Shown here: positions 20,209 through 28,981 of the stretch, one piece after another
How the letters are laid out: the number at the start of each line of letters is the position of its first letter
Numbering within the stretch: position 1 is the first letter of the stretch
Source: Candidatus Thiothrix putei
GTDB lineage: Bacteria > Pseudomonadota > Gammaproteobacteria > Thiotrichales > Thiotrichaceae
Length of the DNA stretch: 64,000 nucleotides
Assembly: GCA_029972225.1 (NCBI GenBank)
Contig: CP124756.1
Span: 3,268,001-3,332,000, forward strand
Direction of reading: 5' to 3'
The notes under the pieces: generated by a model
What the model was told of the DNA's origin: nothing
Databases searched by the model: none
Seen by the model: only the letters and a program-made list of their open reading frames with translations
Position numbers and translations under genes: made by a program

Positions 20209-21344
20209 TACCAGTCCGTGCCATAAAATAGTTTTTTTGATCAGGGAAATATGGTTAGATGACTGGTAACAAAAGCAGCCATGAGTAATGTATGACATTA
20301 AAAATCACTTTCACTGAGGATGAGATAGCGGAGCTGTTCTACTGGAAGGAGCGCCATCCTCATCCCAGAGTCCGTAAGAAAATGTCCGTGCTGTACCTGA
20401 AATCCCAACAGTTGACGCATAAGGAAATCAAACGATTGGAAAGGATTACAGAAGCCACGCTGCTTGCCTACCTAAACGCCTACCTACAACCTAACGGTTT
20501 AGAAGCTCTTAAAGAAATACGATTCAATAAACCACAGAGTGATTTGATGGCATATAAAGACAAGATTGAAGCCTATTTTCGTGAATATCCCCCCGCAACC
20601 AGCAAGGCGGCAGCCGCTAAGATTGAGGAGCTGACAGGCATCAAACGCAGTGAGGACAGGGTACGTGTCTTTATGAAGAAAATAGGGATGGACATCCGTA
20701 AAGTGGGGATGATACCCGCCAAAGCTGATGTGGAAGCACAAGAAAAGTTCCTGGAAAATGAACTAAAACCGCGCATTCAGGAGGCTAAGGAGGGCAAACG
20801 CGCCCTTTTTTTGTCGATGCCGCCCACTTCGTGTTAGCACCGTTTCTGGGGTTTTTGTGGTCATTTTCCCGCGTATTCATCAAAGCCCCCTGTGGTCGAC
20901 AACGCTACAACGTATTGGGCGCACTCAATGCGATAACGCTACAACTCATCACGATCACTAACGACTCCTATATCAACGCTAACAGCGTGTGTGAATTATT
21001 GGAAAAAATTGCAGCGTTAGCACTCAAAATACCGATCACTTTGGTCTTGGATAATGCCAAGTATCAACGCTGTGAAGCCGTGTTTGCCTGTGCGAAAAGG
21101 CTCAATATTGAACTATTATTTTTACCGACCTATTCACCCAACCTCAATCTGATTGAACGGTTGTGGAAGTTCGTCAAGAAAAAATGCTTGTACTCGAAAT
21201 ACTATGATAAGTTTCCCGCTTTCAAGGCGGCCATCACCAACTGTCTCGACAAGCTGGATACCGATCACAAGAAAGAACTGACCCAGTTGATGACAACAAA
21301 TTTTCAAACCTTTAAAAATGTTCAGGTCTTGACGCTGTAAGGTA
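20209..21344 (+). mobile_element. IS630-type insertion sequence, copy 2
   Basis: 1136-bp element with TACC/GGTA ends and TA duplications at 20207-20208 and 21345-21346. Sequence identity to copy 1 appears complete in the translated parts. It splits the L,D-transpeptidase gene between codons for Glu and Thr; excision leaving one TA restores the frame (…GYAELTQIEI…). Confidence 0.9.
20292..21340 (+). CDS. IS630-type transposase (programmed -1 frameshift)
   Basis: Two overlapping frames: the first (20292-20837) has the N-terminal helix-turn-helix region, the second (ending 21340) the catalytic core with FVDAAHF, LVLDNAKYQ and YSPNLNLIERLW. A T7 tract at 20806-20812 lies where the frames join, and a -1 slip there gives one DDE transposase of about 348 residues. 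Frameshifted transposases are common in IS630-like elements. This copy looks competent. Confidence 0.87.
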
Positions 21345-21672
21345 TAGTTCTGCATAACCAAATGCCATCCCTAACGGAAACACACCAGCGGGTGCTTTGC
21401 CGTCTCCTTCCCATTTTTGTACCCCGACAGAACCATTAACGTGCAAGCCCCCTCCCCAGCCAAGTCCATTACGCCCCACCCTGACGGCAATGGACTCACC
21501 GACTGACCTCCAATGCGCCCCTATTTTCTCCATCCGTTGCAGAGAAGCTGTCGATGCATCCCAATCAGCCGTCGTCACCAGCAGAAGTTGAGTGGTTGCA
21601 ACGGGTAGCTTCAGATGATCAAGCTGTTGCTCCGAGGCAGGAGAACAACCACTAAAACAAAGCAATAACAAC

Positions 21673-21701
21673 AAAAAAACCGACACAAGGCCGGTTTTTT
21701 T
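21673..21701. terminator. Terminator-like hairpin in the L,D-transpeptidase signal-peptide codons
   Basis: Perfect 10-bp arms AAAAAAACCG (21673-21682) and CGGTTTTTTT (21692-21701) around a 9-base loop. On the minus strand this would be a good terminator for transcripts leaving dsrP, although it lies within the early codons of the broken downstream gene. Termination activity is inferred only. Confidence 0.5.
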
Positions 21702-21705
21702 ATGA

Positions 21706-22827
21706 GGCGAATTCGTATCATAAGTGCATAGCCTGTTAATCAAGACGGGATGCGATTTTCCTTATCAGGTCAGAGGCAAAATGTGGTAAAAAGCATCCCG
21801 AAAAACCACTGACAGGAGAGCTTCATGGCTTACACACACCTTACCTCTGAGGAGAGGCATTATATCGAAACCCGGCACAAGATGAAGGAATCGACGGCAA
21901 CAATCGCGTTAACCTTGGGGCGCAGTCAATCGACGATCAGTCGTGAACTGACCCGCAACCGAGGGCAACGCGGCTATCGGCACAAGCAAGCGCACACCAA
22001 AGCGCAACAACGCCATGCGGACAAGCCCAAAGCGGTCAAGTTGACCCCGGAACTGGCGGTCAGCATTGATACGCTGCTGGAACAACAATGGAGTCCTGAG
22101 CAGATCAGCGGTCGACTGAAAGCGGAAGGCAAAACGACTATTTGCCATGAAGCCATCTACCAGCATGTACTCAGGGACAAGCGTGCGGGCGGCAAGCTGT
22201 ACCTGAACCTGCGCCGCCATACGAAGAAATACCGCCAGCGTTACGGCAGTAAAACGGGCAGCGTCAAAGGCATCCCCAACCGAGTGGACATTGACGAACG
22301 CCCAGCGGTAGCCAACCAGCGTGAACGGCTCGGTGACTGGGAAGCCGACACCATGATCGGCAAGGGACACCAAGGCGCACTGGTGACACTGGATGAACGC
22401 AAATCCAAGCTACGCCTAGCTTTTCCAGTGGCAAACAAGACCGCAGAAGCCGTAACCAGCAGCATTATCACCTTGCTGGACAGCTTCAAGGATTGGGTGC
22501 ACACGCTCACCTTCGACAACGGCAAAGAGTTTGCCAAACATGAGCAAGTTGCCCAAGCCATTGGGTGCGAAACGTATTTCGCCAAGCCCTACCATTCGTG
22601 GGAGCGTGGGCAAAATGAGAACGCCAATGGGCTGTTACGCCAATACTTCCCTAAAGCAATGGGGCTATTGGACGTGACCACCCGACAGGTACTGGAGGCT
22701 GTACATAAACTCAACAACAGACCAAGGAAGTGTCTGGGGTTCAAGACACCTTACGAGGTGTTCCGAGAACTATCCGGCATAGAGGCCGAAAAGTTGGTGG
22801 GTTATGCACTTATTACTTGAATTCACC
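21706..22827 (+). mobile_element. IS30-family insertion sequence
   Basis: 1122-bp element with imperfect terminal repeats. Both ends share GAATTC followed five bases later by ATAAGTGCATA, read inward. A 3-bp TGA duplication flanks it (21703-21705 and 22828-22830). It sits between dsrP and the body of the L,D-transpeptidase gene, removing the first codons of the latter. Excision with one TGA restores the signal-peptide reading frame. Confidence 0.87.
21825..22820 (+). CDS. IS30-family transposase
   Basis: Intact 331-residue transposase. The N-terminal helix-turn-helix (LTSEERHYIETRHKM and SQSTISRELTRN) is typical of IS30. The integrase-like core shows the DDE residues in DWEADTMIGKG, LTFDNGKEFAKHE and the region SWERGQNENANGLLRQYFPK. 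The stop lies inside the right terminal repeat. An AGGAG ribosome-binding site precedes the ATG. Confidence 0.93.
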   Translation: MAYTHLTSEERHYIETRHKMKESTATIALTLGRSQSTISRELTRNRGQRGYRHKQAHTKAQQRHADKPKAVKLTPELAVSIDTLLEQQWSPEQISGRLKAEGKTTICHEAIYQHVLRDKRAGGKLYLNLRRHTKKYRQRYGSKTGSVKGIPNRVDIDERPAVANQRERLGDWEADTMIGKGHQGALVTLDERKSKLRLAFPVANKTAEAVTSSIITLLDSFKDWVHTLTFDNGKEFAKHEQVAQAIGCETYFAKPYHSWERGQNENANGLLRQYFPKAMGLLDVTTRQVLEAVHKLNNRPRKCLGFKTPYEVFRELSGIEAEKLVGYALIT

Positions 22828-22850
22828 TGACTCAAAAATGAAGCCATCGT

Positions 22851-24059
22851 TTACTTACTATGCGGATCAGCCACCGCATCTGACAAAGAGTCCGGCAAGA
22901 ACCGCAGCACTTTAATCCCGATAGTCACCATGACCAACGCGAGTGCCACACCGCCAAGACCCAACATCAATTCCCAGATAGTTGGCGCATACGCATTAAT
23001 CGCACCGTCAAAGTAATCACTGGAAACCTCAGCACCGGGGAACAAGGTCAACGGGTACGCTTGTCCACCAATCAAAATCACATACAGTTGCGCAAAGCCA
23101 CCCACGATAGTGAACGCTGCGGCTAACAACAACGCCACGCGGTTATTTGCCAACTTGCGGCAGAAAATCAGCGACAGTGGCAACAAACTACCCAACAGGA
23201 TTTGCCCAACCCAGAACAACTGCGTGTAAACACCGCCGTCGAACAGAATAAAGTTTTCCACACCCGCTTTCTGCGCAATGTACAAACCGGTGAAATGACG
23301 CGCACCTTCCAGCAACAATACACCACCAATGAACACAGCCAGCAGGTAACGCAAGCGATTCATCACCACATCACCCAATGGACGACCTGTCCAGCTATAA
23401 GCGAAATGCAGCACCAGAATGAAAACCGCCAAACCCATTGCAAATGACATCACGATAAACAACGGAGCCATGACCGCAGAGTTGTAGAAATCACGCGCCA
23501 CCAAGAAACCGAAGATTGAACCCGTACCAGTGGTCAGGATCAAACGCCATGTAAATGCCGCAACCCCCGCCAACTTGTAAAACTTCTTGACCTTACGATC
23601 CATCATTGTCCAGATATACACCGCTGATAACGCTAAGAAACCGTTATACAGAATGATGTTCCACGCGAAGATCGACTTGAAGTTATAAGTGGTCATGGCA
23701 ATGATCAAACGATCAGGATGACCCAAATCCAACACCAGCACGATCAAACCACCGACCAGCAACGAAATCGCCAGCAATGCCGACAAACGCCCCATTGGTT
23801 GATAGATTTTCTTGCCGAATACTGTGCCGATTGAACCGACGTTCAATGCACCCGATGCTGCGACGATCAAACCAATCGCAAACACGTGTGGCAAACCCCA
23901 AACAACTTGATTAGTCATGCCAGTAACATGATGCCCATGATGTTCAGCGTGGAAAAATGCCAGCGCACCCAGCGCGAGGAATGCACCCAAAACCGCCAGC
24001 AGGATATAAAAACCCTTGCTGTCTTTGGTTTCGCGGAAAATGATTGCTTGACTAGCCAT
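22851..24059 (-). CDS. dsrP: DsrP, NrfD-like membrane subunit of the Dsr complex
   Basis: Quinone-interacting integral membrane protein of the DsrMKJOP complex, 402 residues with about ten transmembrane helices and no cofactor-binding cysteine motif. Family membership is supported by NrfD/PsrC-like features such as LDLGHPDRLIIAMTTYNFKS. It probably exchanges electrons between menaquinol/ubiquinol and DsrO. Last gene of the operon, 20 bp after dsrO. Confidence 0.93.
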   Translation of the reverse strand: MASQAIIFRETKDSKGFYILLAVLGAFLALGALAFFHAEHHGHHVTGMTNQVVWGLPHVFAIGLIVAASGALNVGSIGTVFGKKIYQPMGRLSALLAISLLVGGLIVLVLDLGHPDRLIIAMTTYNFKSIFAWNIILYNGFLALSAVYIWTMMDRKVKKFYKLAGVAAFTWRLILTTGTGSIFGFLVARDFYNSAVMAPLFIVMSFAMGLAVFILVLHFAYSWTGRPLGDVVMNRLRYLLAVFIGGVLLLEGARHFTGLYIAQKAGVENFILFDGGVYTQLFWVGQILLGSLLPLSLIFCRKLANNRVALLLAAAFTIVGGFAQLYVILIGGQAYPLTLFPGAEVSSDYFDGAINAYAPTIWELMLGLGGVALALVMVTIGIKVLRFLPDSLSDAVADPHSK

Positions 24060-24079
24060 TGCTGTTTACGTCCTTTCCG

Positions 24080-24832
24080 TTAGATGCCGTGGTAACGCAC
24101 GCCAGTGTTCAAACCGAGATCGGCACGGATTTGTTTACCACCGATGGTTTTCATCGCTTGGCTGACCGCGCTGTTCGGGTCATTCAAATCGCCGAAAATC
24201 ACCGCATCCGGTGCAGCTTCCACACACGCGGGCAACTTGCCTTCGTCAATGCGATGAACACACATATTGCAGGATTCCACCGTACCCATGCCCCGTGGGG
24301 AATGCGGCTTTTGATCTTGCAAGGCTTCATGCACAAAACTGCGTGCTTTGTACGGGCAAGCCATCATGCAATACCGGCAACCGATACAAATGTGCTTGTT
24401 GACTTGCACAATGCCATCCGCACGCTTCATGGATGCACCTGTCGGGCAAACATCGACGCACGGTGGATTTTCGCAATGCTGGCACATCACCGGCAAGCTG
24501 AAACTGTTTTTGGTCAATTTATCCGTGACTTTCACCACCCGCGCCCAATGCGCTTTTTGGGTGTCAGCGGAATGGGTTTCATCGCCCCAACCGTGTTCTT
24601 TTTTGCACGCTGCCACCATGCCTGCCCCACCATCGGTGAGTTTGGTCACGTCAATCAACATGCCCCAACGCTTGGCATTAGTGACTGCTTGATCAACGGG
24701 TTTCGCGGCAACTTCGCCAGCGGCGTGTGCAGTTTGCAAGACAAAACTGGGGGCAACCGCAGCCACTGCCGCAACCCCACCCAAGGTTGTCATAAAATTG
24801 CGACGGTATTCATCAACACGGTTCTGATTCAT
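24080..24832 (-). CDS. dsrO: DsrO, periplasmic iron-sulfur protein
   Basis: 250-residue ferredoxin-like subunit of DsrMKJOP. The N-terminus has a twin-arginine type motif (YRRNFMTT) followed by a hydrophobic stretch and AHA, so Tat export is expected. Four cysteine clusters bind several [4Fe-4S] centres: CQHCENPPCVDVCP, CIGCRYCMMACPY, CNMCVHR and an earlier lone cysteine. Its start overlaps the dsrJ stop (ATGA). Confidence 0.93.
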   Translation of the reverse strand: MNQNRVDEYRRNFMTTLGGVAAVAAVAPSFVLQTAHAAGEVAAKPVDQAVTNAKRWGMLIDVTKLTDGGAGMVAACKKEHGWGDETHSADTQKAHWARVVKVTDKLTKNSFSLPVMCQHCENPPCVDVCPTGASMKRADGIVQVNKHICIGCRYCMMACPYKARSFVHEALQDQKPHSPRGMGTVESCNMCVHRIDEGKLPACVEAAPDAVIFGDLNDPNSAVSQAMKTIGGKQIRADLGLNTGVRYHGI

Positions 24833-25350
24833 TTCGCAGCTCCTTGTTGTAGTTGCGTCACCATTTGAACTTCAGCCGCTGTCGGTGCTGCTGCTGCCGT
24901 CACACCTTGCGTAAAGTGATGGCCTGCTGCACTACCAACGGTATGCTGATAATTCGGATCTTGATCAATTTGCGGACGATCAGCATGACATTGGAAGCAG
25001 TCAATTTTCTGCCCCACCGCCGCATGGCAGGTGGTACAAAAATGTTCCTTGTCACCGTAATGCAAAGGCGTACCATCTTGCTTAGTCGTTGAAACGTGGC
25101 AATTAATGCACTCTTTCAGACTGTGCTGTTTGGTACGGATACCTTCAATCATGGTCGCGTCACGCTGATGCATGAGCAGATCCATGTGTTTGGTACGGAT
25201 AACATCTTCTGGTTCAACACACTGATCAGCCTTTGCTTTTGCTGTGGCAAGATTGAGGTCAGCCTCCGTAGGGGCTTTGCTACAACCTGCCAACAGCGTG
25301 GCAAAAGCCAACGTTGCTGCCAGAAATACGCTTGAAAACTTGCTAGTCAT
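24829..25350 (-). CDS. dsrJ: DsrJ, triheme periplasmic cytochrome c
   Basis: 173 residues from the ATG at 25350 (MTSKFSSVFL). It has an N-terminal signal/anchor segment ending LLAGC and three CxxCH haem sites (CINCH, CTTCH, CFQCH). The segment DQCVEPEDVIRTKHMDLL contains the cysteine that serves as an unusual distal haem ligand in Allochromatium vinosum DsrJ. Part of DsrMKJOP, facing the periplasm. The earlier in-frame starts would run into the dsrL end. Confidence 0.92.
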   Translation of the reverse strand: MTSKFSSVFLAATLAFATLLAGCSKAPTEADLNLATAKAKADQCVEPEDVIRTKHMDLLMHQRDATMIEGIRTKQHSLKECINCHVSTTKQDGTPLHYGDKEHFCTTCHAAVGQKIDCFQCHADRPQIDQDPNYQHTVGSAAGHHFTQGVTAAAAPTAAEVQMVTQLQQGAAK

Positions 25351-25388
25351 GCTGATTCCTGTCGAGCCTGCACTCATGGAAAGGACGC

Positions 25389-27350
25389 TTATTCGCCCAG
25401 ACCCATTTCGATGTACCCAGTTGGGCAAACGTCTGCGCAGATATGGCAGCCGATACATTTGGCGTAATCGGTTGCAACATAACGACCCAGTGTCGCCTGT
25501 TTCTTAGGCACGCGGTAAACGGCAGTTTGCGGGCAGTAAATAACGCAGTTGTCACACTCAAAACACATACCGCAGCTCATGCAACGCTTAGCTTCGTTAA
25601 TCGCATCGGCTTCTGCCAGTGGGTTCATGCGCTCTGCAAAGTGACCCAGTACTTCTTCAGCCGTTGGTACGTCTTCAGTACGCAGGTTACGTGCTACGGT
25701 ATTGAAGTGCCCCAAGAACAGATCTTTGGAAGGCACGATCACGTTCTTGGAACGGTCGTCGTAGTTGTGAACCGCGTATTTCGCACCGTCAGTACCGCGC
25801 ATGTCTTCCGAACGACTATCTTCATAACTTGCTGGATCCAAACCGGCTTCGTGCAGTTTTTCCATCAGGTCGAAGTGGTGTTTGTCGACTTTAGGACGCT
25901 TTTTCAGCTCTTCCGCACGCAAGTACTGATTGATGGTTTCAGACGCAATCGATGCTTGACCAATCGCAGTCGTCAGCAAATGCGGACGTACCGCATCACC
26001 AGCAGCGAAGTGACCAGGCTTACCCGGTACTTGATACAGCGCGTCGGCGTTGATTTGGTTGCGACCATTGTTCAGGGCTTCGATACCGTCCAGTTTACCA
26101 AACTGACCGATAGCAGAAACGATGATGTCGGCTTCGATGATGGTTTCTTTGCCGCCTTCTTTCGCGACAGGCATATTGCCTTTCATCACGCACTCGACCA
26201 CTTTCAAGCCAATCGCACGACCATTTTCATCCAATACCAAGGCAGTTGGCATCACTTCCGTCAGGATAGTTACGCCTTCTTTCAGCGCGTCCTGTACTTC
26301 GTGTTCCGCAGCAGTCATTTGATCCAGCGGGAACAAGGTGGTCAGAGTAACAGCAGAAGCAGTTTTTTCACCAACTTCACCATGAACCAGTTTACCCGTC
26401 GCGGAATCTTCAGCATTTTCAGCGTAGTTAGCCAGTGTACCGATACGACGAGATACGGAAACCACGTCGATGGAGGTATCACCACCACCCACGCACACTA
26501 CGCGAGGTGCGGTATATTTCATCGTGCCTTTGTTATAGGCTTCGAGGAAGTCAACCGCAGACACGCAGTTTGGCGTTTCAGCAAACTTGTCAACGAACAG
26601 GCCACGACCATTCCAGCAACCAACAGTCCACAGGATTGCATCGAAATCACTTTCCAGTGTTTCAATGGTTACGTCTTTGCCGACAGTGGTGTTGCACTTG
26701 ATAGTGATGTCACCCATATCGATGATGCGTTGCATTTCTGCACCCAGCTTGTCGCGTGGTACGCGATAGCCCGGAATACCGTAGCGCATCATGCCGCCCA
26801 GTTCAGGGTGTTGTTCAAAGACAGTAGAAGCATGACCCATGCGACGCAACTGATACGCAGCCGCCATACCCGCAGGGCCGCCACCGACGATAGCCACTTT
26901 CTTGCCGCTCAATTCAGCCGGTGCTTCAAACTTGAAGCCAGCCGCAATCGCGCTGTCACCAATGTACTGCTCAACCGAGTTAATGCCGACGAAATCGTCA
27001 ACGTCGTTACGGTTACAGCCAGTCTGACAAGGCGCAGGGCAAACACGACCCATCATGGATGGAAACGGGTTAGCATTGGTGGAACGGCGGAAAGCGTACT
27101 CCTGCATAGTCATACCAACAGGTGGCTTCTCAATGCCACGCACAATTTGCAACCAACCACGGATATCTTCACCTGATGGGCAACTACCTTGGCAAGGTGG
27201 TGTTTTGTGAATGTAGGTAGGGCATTTGTGACTAGTATCCGCGACAAATATTTTGTCGTGCATATTATCCCATTCGTGGTCGCCATCTTTAAAACGACGG
27301 TACGTGTGACCTTGACCTGAAAGCTTGCTGTCGTGAGCTGCGGTTGCCAT
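25389..27350 (-). CDS. dsrL: DsrL, NAD(P)H-linked iron-sulfur flavoprotein
   Basis: 653-residue oxidoreductase related to the small subunit of glutamate synthase, required for sulfur-globule oxidation in purple sulfur bacteria and thought to accept electrons from DsrAB. N-terminal [4Fe-4S] ligands are in CPAPCQTGCNRND, the FAD site is GGGPAGMAAAYQLR, the second nucleotide site CVGGGDTSIDV, and C-terminal ferredoxin motifs are CMSCGMCFECDNCVIYCP and CIGCHICADVCPTG. Placed between dsrK and dsrJ as usual. Confidence 0.94.
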   Translation of the reverse strand: MATAAHDSKLSGQGHTYRRFKDGDHEWDNMHDKIFVADTSHKCPTYIHKTPPCQGSCPSGEDIRGWLQIVRGIEKPPVGMTMQEYAFRRSTNANPFPSMMGRVCPAPCQTGCNRNDVDDFVGINSVEQYIGDSAIAAGFKFEAPAELSGKKVAIVGGGPAGMAAAYQLRRMGHASTVFEQHPELGGMMRYGIPGYRVPRDKLGAEMQRIIDMGDITIKCNTTVGKDVTIETLESDFDAILWTVGCWNGRGLFVDKFAETPNCVSAVDFLEAYNKGTMKYTAPRVVCVGGGDTSIDVVSVSRRIGTLANYAENAEDSATGKLVHGEVGEKTASAVTLTTLFPLDQMTAAEHEVQDALKEGVTILTEVMPTALVLDENGRAIGLKVVECVMKGNMPVAKEGGKETIIEADIIVSAIGQFGKLDGIEALNNGRNQINADALYQVPGKPGHFAAGDAVRPHLLTTAIGQASIASETINQYLRAEELKKRPKVDKHHFDLMEKLHEAGLDPASYEDSRSEDMRGTDGAKYAVHNYDDRSKNVIVPSKDLFLGHFNTVARNLRTEDVPTAEEVLGHFAERMNPLAEADAINEAKRCMSCGMCFECDNCVIYCPQTAVYRVPKKQATLGRYVATDYAKCIGCHICADVCPTGYIEMGLGE

Positions 27351-27412
27351 GCCTATCTCCTGTTAATTTCAATCCGCTCCCGGCTATGCCGTGAGGAAAT
27401 AAATGTCGTAAT

Positions 27413-28969
27413 TTAGTCTTCGTCACCGTCTTCATCGTCGGGACGTGCCTGCACGGACACTTGCCGTTGCAGGACAAGCGCGTTACTCACCAACTGGTGA
27501 ACACTAACAATTTGATCCATCGTGAAACCGTAATACGGCAACACCTTCGTAAACTGTGATTTACAAATCGCACAAATTGCCGCCATGTGCGTCACACCAT
27601 TGTGCGTAGTCACGTGTTTGAGGGCTTCAGCACGCGGCTGAATGCCTTTCACGCGAATTTCCATCAAGTCATCGGTCAACAAACCGCCACCGCCACCGCA
27701 ACAGAAGGTCGCGTCATGAATGGTATCGGCTGGCATGTCCACAAAGTTGTTACAGACCGCACGGATAACGTTACGTGGAATGTCGAACTGACCGCCGGGG
27801 TAATCACCCATCCGGCTGCCACGCGCGACGTTGCACGAGTCGTGGAAGGTCAATACTTTATCGTCATTCTCGGTCTTGTCGATTTGTAAGTTACCGGCTT
27901 GGATATGACTCCACGTGAATTCCAGAATGTGCTGTGGAATCGGGTAACGCTGATCCAAGAAATCAAACGGTCCTGCCAAGGTATTCAAGAAGCTGTACGC
28001 CACGCGCCATGCGTGACCACATTCGCCAAACACAATGCGCTTAACCTTATGCTTGATCGCCGCCTCGCGAACCCGCAAAGAAACCCGGCGCATGGTCTCG
28101 TAAGAGCCGATGAACATGCCAAAGTTACCCGCTTCTGACGCAATGGTACTCATCGTCCAAGTCACGCCAGTTTCGTGGAACACTTTCGCGTAACCAACCA
28201 AACCGTCGATATGCGGTTCTGCAAAGAAGTCTGCCGATGGCGTTACCAACAACACTTCCGCGCCGTCTTCATCCAGCGGAAAACGGACTTTAATGCCAGT
28301 ATCTGCTTCAACGTCTTCTTCCAAACCTTCCACTGTGTCGAACAGTGCCGGGCCTGGCAAACCGAGGTTATTACCGATCTTAAAGACCTTACCGATAATC
28401 TCGTTACAATACTTTTGACCGTAACCAACGTGGTCAAGAATTTCACGTGCTGCCATTGAAATTTCAGCCGTATCAATGCCATAAGGGCAGAATACGGAAC
28501 AACGACGGCACTGTGAACACTGGTGATAATAGTTATACCAGTCAGCCAATACTTCTTCAGTCAGGTCGGTTGCACCGACCAGTTTGGGGAAATATTTACC
28601 CGCAAACGTGAAGTAACGGCGATAAACTTTGCGCAACAAATCCTGACGTGCCACGGGCATATTCTTTGCGTCAGATGTACCGATGAAGTAATGGCACTTA
28701 TCTGTACACGCACCACACTTAACGCAAATATCGAGAAAAACTTGTAGCGAACGGTAACGGCTTTTCAAATCAGCCATTTTACCCAGTGCGCGTTCTTTCC
28801 AGTTCGGCACTAACGCACCGATTTCAGCGAAATCATCCGGAAAATGCAGTGCTTTTTGGAAATCTGGCTTGGCGATGAAAGGGCCTTTGCTCTCCATCAC
28901 CCCTTCGCGTACTGCGGGAATTTCGCAATACCCTTCGCCCGTCAACTTTGGAACTTCGTAATCAGCCAC
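27413..28969 (-). CDS. dsrK: DsrK, HdrD-like iron-sulfur protein
   Basis: 518-residue cytoplasmic catalytic subunit of DsrMKJOP, thought to act on the DsrC disulfide/trisulfide. Two ferredoxin-type cysteine sets are visible (CVKCGACTDKCHY and CSQCRRCSVFCPYG). The CCG-type domain has FGECGHAWR, HDSCNVARGS and FCCGGGGGLLTDD, which bind the special [4Fe-4S] centre in heterodisulfide reductases. 62 bp to dsrL and 12 bp to dsrM. Confidence 0.94.
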   Translation of the reverse strand: MADYEVPKLTGEGYCEIPAVREGVMESKGPFIAKPDFQKALHFPDDFAEIGALVPNWKERALGKMADLKSRYRSLQVFLDICVKCGACTDKCHYFIGTSDAKNMPVARQDLLRKVYRRYFTFAGKYFPKLVGATDLTEEVLADWYNYYHQCSQCRRCSVFCPYGIDTAEISMAAREILDHVGYGQKYCNEIIGKVFKIGNNLGLPGPALFDTVEGLEEDVEADTGIKVRFPLDEDGAEVLLVTPSADFFAEPHIDGLVGYAKVFHETGVTWTMSTIASEAGNFGMFIGSYETMRRVSLRVREAAIKHKVKRIVFGECGHAWRVAYSFLNTLAGPFDFLDQRYPIPQHILEFTWSHIQAGNLQIDKTENDDKVLTFHDSCNVARGSRMGDYPGGQFDIPRNVIRAVCNNFVDMPADTIHDATFCCGGGGGLLTDDLMEIRVKGIQPRAEALKHVTTHNGVTHMAAICAICKSQFTKVLPYYGFTMDQIVSVHQLVSNALVLQRQVSVQARPDDEDGDED

Positions 28970-28981
28970 GGTGCTTACCTC

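Larger units (their letters stand above)
18677..22847 (-). pseudogene. L,D-transpeptidase lipoprotein gene broken by three insertion sequences
   Basis: Gene segments at 22847-22828, 21702-21345, 20206-19874 and 18736-18677, separated by an IS30-type element and two IS630-type copies. Removing each element with one copy of its target duplication joins them into 771 bp, exactly 257 codons, without an internal stop. The ancestral protein starts MASFLSHKKTGLVSVF, has a lipobox ending CFSGC, and contains the YkuD-type catalytic region with GRGSAIFLHVW and the active-site cysteine in PTAGCTAMA. The ancestral start lies 3 bp after the dsrP stop. The remaining pieces cannot give an active enzyme. Confidence 0.88.

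Noticed and set aside
18739-21344. A composite transposon carrying the segment between two IS630 copies
   Set aside because: Each copy has its own TA duplication and the middle segment is in frame with the flanking L,D-transpeptidase pieces, so the copies inserted independently.
21706-21743. A start codon for the L,D-transpeptidase fragment at 21743 (TTG)
   Set aside because: These codons lie inside the IS30 terminal region; the original start is at 22847 beyond the element.
25443-27176. A long plus-strand open frame opposite dsrL
   Set aside because: It is the antisense of a gene with clear motifs, has no family features or ribosome-binding site, and long antisense frames follow from codon usage of the sense gene.
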